A stretch of DNA of 5,777 bases, from positions 1 to 5,777 of the forward strand of contig JADZFP010000279.1 of NCBI GenBank assembly GCA_020849825.1. The letters are read 5' to 3'. This document shows positions 1-5,518 of the stretch, piece by piece. Both the position numbers and the translations under genes were made by a program. The stretch is from Saprospiraceae bacterium. Lineage in GTDB: Bacteria; Bacteroidota; Bacteroidia; Chitinophagales; Saprospiraceae. The notes beneath the pieces are model-generated. The model worked only from the letters and a program-made list of their open reading frames with translations. It ran no database searches and had not been told where the DNA came from. Every line of letters starts with the position of its first letter. Position 1 is the stretch's first letter.

Positions 1-36
1 ACATTATTGGTATTTGATTTAAAAATCTAAATCTTA

Positions 37-51
37 GGCCTCTCCGAGGCC
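37..51 (-). terminator. GC-rich hairpin, possible terminator for susD transcript
   Basis: This is a perfect 6-bp inverted repeat, GGCCTC and GAGGCC, around a 3-base loop. Read on the minus strand, the direction of susD transcription, the stem is followed within a few bases by a T-rich stretch (complement of about 17-34), which fits an imperfect intrinsic terminator. The T-run is interrupted by A and G. A dispersed palindromic repeat is an equally good explanation, because the same 14 bases recur 54 bp away. Confidence 0.45.
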
Positions 52-105
52 ATGTGAGATCATGCGGGCCGGATAATTCTACCAACGTTTAGCCTCTCCG
101 AGGCC
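38..105. repeat. Two direct copies of a 14-bp hairpin-forming element
   Basis: The 14-base string GCCTCTCCGAGGCC occurs at 38-51 and again at 92-105, both in the same orientation. Each copy can fold into a stem of 5 to 6 base pairs (GCCTC with GAGGC) closed by a TCC loop. Both are preceded on the plus strand by TTA/TTTA-like bases. Two exact copies in one short intergenic space suggest a dispersed palindromic repeat family or tandem terminators rather than chance. Confidence 0.7.
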
Positions 106-145
106 TTAAGCTGATGGCTATGGGGGTAGGGGGGAGGAGGCCCTT

Positions 146-1606
146 TCAATAACACGGCGCATTCTGCCTCAAATTCTTATTCACATCCACCTCCCGCTGC
201 GGAATAGGCAGCCGCAGGCGGCAGTCGTCGTAGCGCAAGCCTTCGATATCGCGTTGCAGGCGGATCATGTCCTGAAAATGATTGCCCTCGAAACACAGTT
301 CCACCCGGCGCTCCAGCACGATGGCGTCGATGAGGGCCCCGGTGTCGGGAAAATCGGCAACGGCGAACAAGACCAGCGCCTGCTTGTCGGGCGGTTCATT
401 CCCCGCAGCGTCGCGCACCCGGAGCGAGCGGGCACGCACCTCATTGAGCAGGGCGATACCGTCCGACAGTTCGCCCGCACGGACGAGCGCTTCCGCCCGC
501 ATGAGCACGAATTCCGCCAGGCGGGCCAAGGGCACGTCGTCGGCCTGGGCGGCGATGTCTTCGTATTTGTTGGTAAAATTGGTGTCGGCGGAAATCAAGG
601 GCATTGCAGCCCGCAAGTCGGCGATGACCAGTCCTTCCGACTGGGCCGCCGCTGTTTGCGCGGGCGTGACGACGGCGCCGAACGCGGTTTTCAACGGATT
701 GCCGATACTGATATAATCGGCGCTTTCATGAAACCAGAACGCCAGACTTCCGATGTCCGCCGGCGTGTGCCGCAACCGCCAGATAATCTCCGCAGATGCC
801 TCGTCGGTGAAAAAGTCTTGTGGGGTTGCCGTCAGGGCATAGGCCGGGTTATCTAAGAGGGTTTGGCAGTGCGCTGCCGCCTGGGCGTATTCGCCTTTTT
901 GGAAGGCGATGCGCGCGAGCAGGGCGAGGGCGGCGCCGGGGTTGGCCCGGTCGGAAGGCTGGGTGGCGAGCAGCAAATCCCGCGCTTGGGTCAGGTCGGC
1001 CGTCGCCTGGTCGTACACCTGCTGCACGGAGGCACGGCTGGGGAACTGAAGATCGCTCGTTTTCAAAATCGCCCCGGTGAGCAGCGGTACGCCGTTCTCC
1101 GGGGTATTGTCGCCGTAAACCTGTCCGAAATACCGCACCAGTTCGAAATAAAGATAGCCCCGGAGGAACAAGGCTTCTCCTTCGATGCGATTGCGCAGGT
1201 CGGGCGTCAGGGCAGGGTCTTGCACCGTTCCGAGCGCGCCGAGCACGGCGTTGGCGAGGTTGATGGTTTTGTACGCCTGGGTCCATAAACCCTCCGCATA
1301 GAAGTTACTGCTGCGCAGGTCGCGGTTGACGAGGTCGGTCAATTCCGGGTTTCCCGAGCCAAGCCAGGTGGCATTGCCGCCCAGGATTTCCGGGATCAGG
1401 ATGAGGTTCAATCCGGAGAGATCGTCGCTTTGCAGGGAATTGTACACGCCGTTCAGCGCCGATTCCAGGTCGGCCGCCGATTGATAGACGGCGCCGGTGG
1501 GCAGGTTGTCGGCGGGCTGGATATCGTTGTGGAATTTGTCGCAGGCGGGGGTGAGCAGCAAGGCTGCGAGAAATCCGACAGACAAAAAGAATGATGAATA
1601 TTTCAT
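146..1606 (-). CDS. SusD/RagB-family outer-membrane nutrient-binding lipoprotein
   Basis: This is the surface-exposed substrate-binding partner of a SusC-type transporter; it acts as a lid over the barrel and captures an oligomeric nutrient outside the cell. Its 486 residues are the normal length. Residues 1-22 form a lipoprotein signal peptide: K at position 2, a hydrophobic stretch, then LTPAC with the acylated cysteine at about 22. The N-terminal SusD-like part follows, with the characteristic helix EGEALFLRGYLYFELVR at 142-158 and a TPR-like segment at about 222-250. The C-terminal RagB/SusD part includes a helix reading LAEFVLMRAEALVRAGE and ends in the typical LPIPQREVDVN...QN...Y tail. 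The ATG at 1604-1606 is chosen because it begins the signal peptide. The gene runs in the same direction as the susC homologue but is separated from it by 763 bases holding two opposite genes, which is not the usual layout. The substrate cannot be predicted. Confidence 0.95.
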   Translation of the reverse strand: MKYSSFFLSVGFLAALLLTPACDKFHNDIQPADNLPTGAVYQSAADLESALNGVYNSLQSDDLSGLNLILIPEILGGNATWLGSGNPELTDLVNRDLRSSNFYAEGLWTQAYKTINLANAVLGALGTVQDPALTPDLRNRIEGEALFLRGYLYFELVRYFGQVYGDNTPENGVPLLTGAILKTSDLQFPSRASVQQVYDQATADLTQARDLLLATQPSDRANPGAALALLARIAFQKGEYAQAAAHCQTLLDNPAYALTATPQDFFTDEASAEIIWRLRHTPADIGSLAFWFHESADYISIGNPLKTAFGAVVTPAQTAAAQSEGLVIADLRAAMPLISADTNFTNKYEDIAAQADDVPLARLAEFVLMRAEALVRAGELSDGIALLNEVRARSLRVRDAAGNEPPDKQALVLFAVADFPDTGALIDAIVLERRVELCFEGNHFQDMIRLQRDIEGLRYDDCRLRLPIPQREVDVNKNLRQNAPCY

Positions 1607-1628
1607 TTTTTGTACATTGAATGATGAA
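1589..1628. repeat. 10-bp direct repeat flanking the susD start codon
   Basis: The string GAATGATGAA occurs at 1589-1598, inside the first codons of susD, and again at 1619-1628, upstream of it. The copies are exactly 30 bp apart. On the susD strand they read TTCATCATTC once before and once after the ATG. This placement would suit a regulator-binding or translational control site, but the repeat is short and AT-rich, so chance or local duplication is possible. Confidence 0.5.
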
Positions 1629-1660
1629 AATCGGGTGATGGTTTATTGGAGAAAAAGGCT

Positions 1661-1668
1661 TATTTTTG
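1661..1668 (+). promoter_or_regulatory. Bacteroidota-type -7 promoter box for the two-gene module
   Basis: TATTTTTG matches the TAnnTTTG -7 consensus used by the main sigma factor of Bacteroidota. It lies 16 bases before the ATG at 1685, giving a very short leader. A TTGG lies 11 bases upstream (1646-1649), but a TTTG at the standard -33 spacing is not seen. Because the box is in the gap between the divergent susD and this module, it supports independent transcription of the module. Confidence 0.5.
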
Positions 1669-1684
1669 CACTAAAATCAGTTAA

Positions 1685-1981
1685 ATGACTACTGACCAAT
1701 TGGCATCCGCTGTCATTAAGCCAATCAGCATGGCGAAGATCAAAAAACGCTTTCCCAACGAATGGGTGCTTATCGGCAACCCGGTTATGGATAAGGATTT
1801 TTTAAATGTCCTGTCAGGCGTTCCGCTTCTTCACAGTAAGGACAAAAAAGAAGTCGTTTACCTTGGGCGTGAAAAAACCGCGGATTATCAAACATTCACC
1901 CTCGTCTTCACGGGGACAGAAAAACCTGTTCGTAAACCCGTCCGCAAAATCGTTTCGCTTTACAGCCCCCGCAAAAAATGA
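1685..1981 (+). CDS. Uncharacterised 98-residue basic protein, partner of aspartic protease
   Basis: I do not recognise a named family with certainty. The protein has no signal peptide or membrane segment and is probably cytoplasmic. A central block looks conserved in style: KKRFPNEWVLIGNP at 20-33, a short acidic linker, then SGVPLLHSKDKKEVVYLGR at 44-62, followed by a beta-like segment FTLVFTG at 71-77. The C-terminus is strongly basic (KPVRKPVRKIV, then SPRKK), which might contact nucleic acid or an acidic partner. An in-frame TAA sits directly before the ATG at 1685, which fixes the start unless the internal methionine at residue 17 is used. The stop overlaps the next start in an ATGA, so the two genes are almost certainly co-transcribed and translationally coupled. 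From memory, similar small proteins sit beside retropepsin-like proteases in other bacteria, but this could not be checked. Sampled lines of this gene run about 40-52% GC, lower than susC. Confidence 0.8.
   Translation: MTTDQLASAVIKPISMAKIKKRFPNEWVLIGNPVMDKDFLNVLSGVPLLHSKDKKEVVYLGREKTADYQTFTLVFTGTEKPVRKPVRKIVSLYSPRKK
1978..1981 (+). promoter_or_regulatory. ATGA stop-start overlap (translational coupling)
   Basis: The four bases ATGA hold both the start codon of the protease and the TGA stop of the 98-residue protein. Ribosomes finishing the first gene can restart on the second, so the two products are likely made in linked amounts. This is a direct reading of the sequence; coupling itself is inferred. 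Confidence 0.85.
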
Positions 1982-2373
1982 CCTTCAACTTTGAGCGCGA
2001 TCCGGAAAGCGGTATTATCCTGGTCGGAATTTTCCTCGATGGGCGGTGCCGTCTGAAGGTCGTCGTGGATACGGGCGCAAGTAATACGACGCTTGACCGC
2101 AGCGCGCTTTACATTGCCAATTACGATTTGCAAGATGCCCTTGGCCTGGTGGAAATTGAAACCGCCAATGGCGTGGTCCAGACCGAAATTGTTGAAATTC
2201 AAGAGCTGACCGCATTGGGTATCACCCGCAGAAACTTCCCCGTTCAAGTATTCGACTTTCTTTCGCACGGTGTGCTTTCTGATTACCAAGGATTGTTAGG
2301 AATGGATTTTTTTGAAGGAACTAAGTTTTGTATCGACACTGTAAATAGCCAAATTTCGGTCGAAACCCCCTAA
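1978..2373 (+). CDS. Retropepsin-like (clan AA) aspartic protease, single domain
   Basis: This is a small predicted aspartic endopeptidase. The active-site motif DTGAS is at residues 31-35, preceded by hydrophobic strand KVVV, as in retroviral-type proteases. The second family landmark, a hydrophobic-hydrophobic-Gly element (GLLGMDFF), is at about 105-112 in the expected place near the C-terminus. At 131 residues there is only one DTG, so an active enzyme should be a homodimer with one aspartate from each subunit. There is no signal peptide, so it probably acts in the cytoplasm; substrates are unknown. The start ATG overlaps the upstream stop (ATGA), indicating translational coupling with the 98-residue protein. 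Its own TAA stop shares bases with the TAG stop of the converging susC gene. No reverse transcriptase or gag-like gene is nearby, so a retroelement origin is not supported. Family assignment is firm from motifs; function in the cell is not known. Confidence 0.9.
   Translation: MTFNFERDPESGIILVGIFLDGRCRLKVVVDTGASNTTLDRSALYIANYDLQDALGLVEIETANGVVQTEIVEIQELTALGITRRNFPVQVFDFLSHGVLSDYQGLLGMDFFEGTKFCIDTVNSQISVETP
2370..2373. other. Interlocked stop codons of convergent genes
   Basis: The four bases CTAA contain the TAA stop of the plus-strand protease (2371-2373) and, on the complement, the TAG stop of the susC homologue (2370-2372). The two genes therefore meet tail to tail with no spacer, leaving no room for a terminator between them. 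Transcripts from both sides must run into the opposite gene unless stopped inside it. Confidence 0.95.
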
Positions 2374-5357
2374 AAATCCACATTCACCCCCATCGTATAC
2401 GTCCGTTTGGCCGGCGGCGGACTCAAAATAGCCCCCTGTTCCGCTTGTCCTGCCCGGTAAACGTCGGCGTCGGGGTCCAGTCCGGGGTAGCCGGTCAGCG
2501 TCCAGAGGTTTTGGCCGGAGGCAAAGAGGCGCAGCCGGTATCCTTGTTTTCCAAAGGCGGGAAAAACATAACCGATGCTCAGGTTTTTGAGCCGCAGATA
2601 GTCGCCGTCAAACAGGTTACGGGACGTGCGCTGGCTGCCGTTTGCCTGGAACAGGCGGTTTTGGGGCACGTCGGTGTGGGGGTTTTCCGGCGTCCAGACC
2701 CTGTCGGCGTATTCTTTCAATACATTGGTAGCGCCCCAGACGCCAAGCGTGGTCAAGCCGTCGAGCATGTAGACCTGGTATCCGGTTTTAAACTGGAAAA
2801 AGACGCTCAGGTCGAAGTTTTTATACCGGAACAGGTTGCTGAAACCTCCGGTGAAGCGGGGTATGGATACGCCCACGATGCGACGGTTGGCATCGGGTGT
2901 ACTGTTGGCTAATTTTTCGGACTTATCCGCGTTCCAGAACAGGGCATCGCCGTTTTCGGGGTCCACGCCCGCCCATTCCACCAGGTAAAATGTGCCGATG
3001 GATTCGCCCGGGCGGAACAAAAAACGAAACTGGGTGTAAATGTCGTCGTCCAGCCCGTCGCCGTCGGCATCCACCAAGCGGCGCACTTCGTTTTTCAGCG
3101 TGGCGCCGTTCAGTTGCAGGGTCCACTGAAAACCTTTGGTCAGGATATCGGCGCTGAGTTCAAATTCGAAGCCCGAGTTCCGCACTTCGCCCACGTTCTG
3201 CGCGAGCGTGGTAAAGCCGTTGGTAGCCGGCACGGGCGTTTCGAGCAGCAGGTCTTTGGTGTCTTTGATGTAATAGCCGAAACTGCCGCGCACGCGGTTT
3301 TTCCAGAGGGCGAACTCCAGGCCGGCATCCCACTGCACGTTGCGTTCCCAGCCCAATTGGTCATTTTCGAGGGAGGCGATATCGTAGCCGGGTTCGCTGC
3401 CGTAGTTCTGCCCGAACCGCACCAACCCCCGGGCGGCATAGTCGCCGATTTCGGCATTGCCCGCTACGCCGAGGCTGCTGCGCAATTTGAGGAAGTTGAC
3501 GAAATCGAAAGGGAAAAAACCTTCGTCCGACAGCACCCATCCGGCCGACACGGCCGGGAAAAATCCGTAGCGTTTTTCCGCGCCGAAACGCGAGGAGCCG
3601 TCGTAGCGGGCGGAAAGCGTGAGCAGGTATTTGTTTTGGAAGGCGTAGTTGGCGCGGGCCAGCCAGCCCGTGAAACCTGCCTCGGAGTAGTTGCTGCTGT
3701 TGGTAATGATCTGGGCGGCAGAACCGATATAGCGCAGGCGGTCGTCGGCAAAGCCGATACCTTCCCGGTAGTTTGCCGTGAGCGTTTCCTTCGTCAGGTT
3801 GAAACCCGCGGTGATATCGAAATCGTGGTTGCCGCCCAGGGTCGGCGCCCACGCGGCAAGCGCCGTCCAGTTGTAATTGAAGGTTTCCTGGTTGAAGGCG
3901 ATTTCAAAACCCGAGGGGAACCCGAATCCGGTTCTGGAGCCATATTTGAACAATTGTTGCTGTTGGGTCGTCTCAACCCCAAGGCTGGTTTTCAGGCTCA
4001 GCCCAGGCAGCGGGGAATAGTTCAGGTAGCTGCTGAACAACATCTGGTTGGAGGTAATGTCGGACCAGGATTCGACCAGGTTGGTGTAGGGCGAACCCTG
4101 CCCGCCGATGTCGGCGTAACTTACCGGCCGGCCCGTTTGATCAAAAGCTTCGATGTTGGGCGGCGTCCAAACCGTATTGTAAAAGGCCGAGGTAAAATCG
4201 TCGGCGCGGTTGTTCTGCACCCGCGAAGGGGCCATGGAAATACCCAGCGTCAGCTTTTCGCCGATCAGCTGGTCGATGTTCGCCCGCACGGCGTAGCGTT
4301 TGAAGTCGGTGGTTTTCAGGATGCCCTGCTCGTCGCGCATCGTGCCGCCGATGTAGTATTTGGTGGTTTTTGTACCGCCCGTTACGCTGACATTGGCTTC
4401 CTGTTCGAAGCCTTTTTGTGTGGAGAGGGCTACCCAATCGGTGCTGGGCTGGGCATCAATATCCCAGAACAGGTCTGGATCGCCTTGCGGGGAGTAGCCG
4501 GCGTTCAGGGCCGCCTGGTTCCAGGAGGCAGCGTATTCTTTTCCGTTCAGATAGCGCAACATTTTGGAAGCTTCTGAAAAACCCGCCCAGTAGCCGATGC
4601 TCACCCTGGGCGCGGCATTGAAGTCGCCTTTTTTCGTGGTGATCAAAATCACCCCATTGGAGCCGCGCGAGCCGTAAATGGCGGAGGCCGCGGCGTCTTT
4701 CAGCACTTCCACCGATTCGATGTCGTTCGGGTTGAGGTTGATGAAGGGAGTGGTGGCATAGCCGCCGTAATCGAAGTGCGGGGCGTTGACGCGGCCCGAC
4801 AACACCAGCCCGTCTACCACGAAAAGCGGCTGGTTGCCGGCGCTGATGCTGCCTACCCCCCGGATGCGGATGCTGGATTCGGAGTTGGCGCTGCCGGAAG
4901 TGTTGGTGAACACCACGCCGGGCAAGCGCCCCTGCAGGGCGTTCTGCACGTCGGTGGCCGGGATGTTTTTAAATACCTCTTCACCGACGGAAGCGATGGC
5001 GCTCGTAACCCGGCGTTTGCTTTGCGTGCCGAACCCGACGACCAGCACCTGGTCGAGTTGGCCGGCGGCTTCGGTCAGTTGCACGTCGATAGTCGATCTT
5101 CCCTCGATACCGATCTCTCTGGTTTCAAAACCGAGCAGGGAGAAGACGAGGGTATTGAATCCGTCGGGCGCTTGCAGCGACCAGGCGCCGCCGGCGTCGG
5201 TGGCGGCGCCGGTTGGGGTGTTTTTGAGGCGCCCGGTAGCGCCGGGGAGCGGCTCGCCGGAGGGGTCGGTGACCCGGCCGGAGAGGGTTCTCGTTTGTCC
5301 GGAAATTGTGCTTGCCGTCAGCAGGGAAAACAGGAAGGCAAAAGTCAGATGCTTCAT
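2370..5357 (-). CDS. SusC/RagA-family TonB-dependent outer-membrane transporter
   Basis: This is the barrel component of a SusCD uptake complex, importing a ligand across the outer membrane with energy from TonB-ExbBD. The 995 residues are a normal full length. Order of parts: signal peptide at about 1-20 (cleavage likely after TISG); carboxypeptidase-regulatory-like beta domain at about 24-95 (starting TLSGRVTDPSGEPLPGA); TonB-box-like segment DQVLVVGF at about 102-109; plug at about 113-243 with RIRGVGSISAGNQPLFVVDG and the SusC signature NPNDIESVEVLKDAAASAIYG starting at 209; then the 22-strand-type barrel ending in a terminal phenylalanine (VNVDF), the usual outer-membrane assembly signal. 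An Asp-rich, calcium-loop-like string DADGDGLDDD lies at 763-772 in a presumed extracellular loop. There is no N-terminal STN domain, so sigma/anti-sigma signalling through this receptor is not indicated. The susD homologue lies downstream in the same direction but is displaced by an opposite two-gene module. Substrate unknown. Confidence 0.96.
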   Translation of the reverse strand: MKHLTFAFLFSLLTASTISGQTRTLSGRVTDPSGEPLPGATGRLKNTPTGAATDAGGAWSLQAPDGFNTLVFSLLGFETREIGIEGRSTIDVQLTEAAGQLDQVLVVGFGTQSKRRVTSAIASVGEEVFKNIPATDVQNALQGRLPGVVFTNTSGSANSESSIRIRGVGSISAGNQPLFVVDGLVLSGRVNAPHFDYGGYATTPFINLNPNDIESVEVLKDAAASAIYGSRGSNGVILITTKKGDFNAAPRVSIGYWAGFSEASKMLRYLNGKEYAASWNQAALNAGYSPQGDPDLFWDIDAQPSTDWVALSTQKGFEQEANVSVTGGTKTTKYYIGGTMRDEQGILKTTDFKRYAVRANIDQLIGEKLTLGISMAPSRVQNNRADDFTSAFYNTVWTPPNIEAFDQTGRPVSYADIGGQGSPYTNLVESWSDITSNQMLFSSYLNYSPLPGLSLKTSLGVETTQQQQLFKYGSRTGFGFPSGFEIAFNQETFNYNWTALAAWAPTLGGNHDFDITAGFNLTKETLTANYREGIGFADDRLRYIGSAAQIITNSSNYSEAGFTGWLARANYAFQNKYLLTLSARYDGSSRFGAEKRYGFFPAVSAGWVLSDEGFFPFDFVNFLKLRSSLGVAGNAEIGDYAARGLVRFGQNYGSEPGYDIASLENDQLGWERNVQWDAGLEFALWKNRVRGSFGYYIKDTKDLLLETPVPATNGFTTLAQNVGEVRNSGFEFELSADILTKGFQWTLQLNGATLKNEVRRLVDADGDGLDDDIYTQFRFLFRPGESIGTFYLVEWAGVDPENGDALFWNADKSEKLANSTPDANRRIVGVSIPRFTGGFSNLFRYKNFDLSVFFQFKTGYQVYMLDGLTTLGVWGATNVLKEYADRVWTPENPHTDVPQNRLFQANGSQRTSRNLFDGDYLRLKNLSIGYVFPAFGKQGYRLRLFASGQNLWTLTGYPGLDPDADVYRAGQAEQGAILSPPPAKRTYTMGVNVDF

Positions 5358-5377
5358 GGCGGACTTATTTGGTTTTA

Positions 5378-5385
5378 AAAAAATA
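5378..5385 (-). promoter_or_regulatory. Weak candidate -7 box for susC
   Basis: On the minus strand this reads TATTTTTT, one mismatch from TAnnTTTG, about 20 bases before the susC ATG. It lies in a long A/T run, where such matches arise easily, so it is only a candidate. Confidence 0.3.
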
Positions 5386-5435
5386 AAAGTCTACGCCACA
5401 AAATTGGGGCTGTGCGCGCCAGTCGTGCGTTCACT

Positions 5436-5465
5436 GATGTTGCAAAAACATGCACGGATGTTGCA
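5436..5465. repeat. Operator-like repeats: two GATGTTGCA copies and a small dyad
   Basis: GATGTTGCA occurs at 5436-5444 and at 5457-5465, 21 bp apart (two helical turns). Between them is another TGCA, so TGCA cores start at 5441, 5451 and 5462, spaced 10 and 11 bp on the same face of the helix. The first copy also overlaps a perfect dyad, ATGTT-gcaaa-AACAT, at 5437-5451. The position midway between two divergent starts suits a regulator-binding site controlling one or both genes. No known regulator motif was recognised. Confidence 0.45.
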
Positions 5466-5493
5466 GGCGCCCCTCATTTTGGAAAAACTTGCG

Positions 5494-5501
5494 TATTTTT
5501 G
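5494..5501 (+). promoter_or_regulatory. Bacteroidota-type -7 promoter box for the DUF4058 gene
   Basis: TATTTTTG fits TAnnTTTG exactly and lies 17 bases before the ATG at 5519. As with the box at 1661, a TTGG lies 11 bases upstream (5479-5482), and no clear TTTG is found at the ordinary -33 spacing. Confidence 0.5.
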
Positions 5502-5518
5502 GGAAAAAATAAAAACCC

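Larger units (their letters stand above)
1..145. other. Non-coding region downstream of susD
   Basis: No convincing coding sequence is visible in these 145 bases. The stretch lies past the stop codon of the susD homologue, so on the minus strand it is the 3' untranslated and terminator region of that gene. It contains an AT-rich segment with a small inverted repeat (GATTT at 16-20 and AAATC at 29-33), two copies of a GC-rich hairpin (near 37-51 and 92-104), and a G-rich tract at 122-140. Any gene further left lies outside the window. Confidence 0.7.
5358..5518. promoter_or_regulatory. Divergent intergenic control region (susC / DUF4058 gene)
   Basis: These 161 bases separate the starts of two divergent genes, so both promoters should lie here. 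The half next to susC is AT-rich, with a TATTTTTT on the minus strand (complement of 5378-5385) that is one base off the TAnnTTTG box. A TTTG lies 13 bases further upstream on that strand (complement of 5399-5402), closer than the usual -33 spacing. The centre has repeated TGCA-bearing motifs at 5436-5465. The right half holds a good -7 box for the DUF4058 gene. No RNA gene was recognised. Confidence 0.55.

Noticed and set aside
1..145. CRISPR array suggested by repeated hairpins
   Set aside because: There are only two copies of a 14-base element, with one 40-base gap and no regular repeat-spacer pattern.
254..856. 200-residue open frame on the plus strand inside susD
   Set aside because: It is the antisense shadow of a full-length SusD gene, with no domain and no promoter.
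1497..1688. 63-residue plus-strand frame across the susD start
   Set aside because: Most of it is antisense to the SusD signal peptide, and it ends on the start of the 98-residue gene; composition is not protein-like.
1960..2289. 109-residue minus-strand frame opposite the protease gene
   Set aside because: The plus strand here has an unmistakable DTGAS aspartic protease; the minus frame has no motifs.
1978..2373. Retroelement or retron origin for the DTG protease
   Set aside because: No reverse transcriptase, integrase, gag-like or structured RNA sequence is present nearby; bacterial single-domain clan AA proteases occur on their own.
1607..2373. Transposon-style target-site duplication or terminal inverted repeats bounding the inserted cassette
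   Set aside because: I compared the edges near 1607-1684 and 2365-2375 and found no matching direct repeats or inverted ends; the 10-bp repeat at 1589/1619 does not occur at the other edge.
3114..4577. 487-residue open frame on the plus strand inside susC
   Set aside because: It lies wholly opposite a strongly supported SusC gene, has low-complexity Gly/Ala/Val/Arg-rich composition typical of antisense frames in GC-rich DNA, and shows no recognisable domain.
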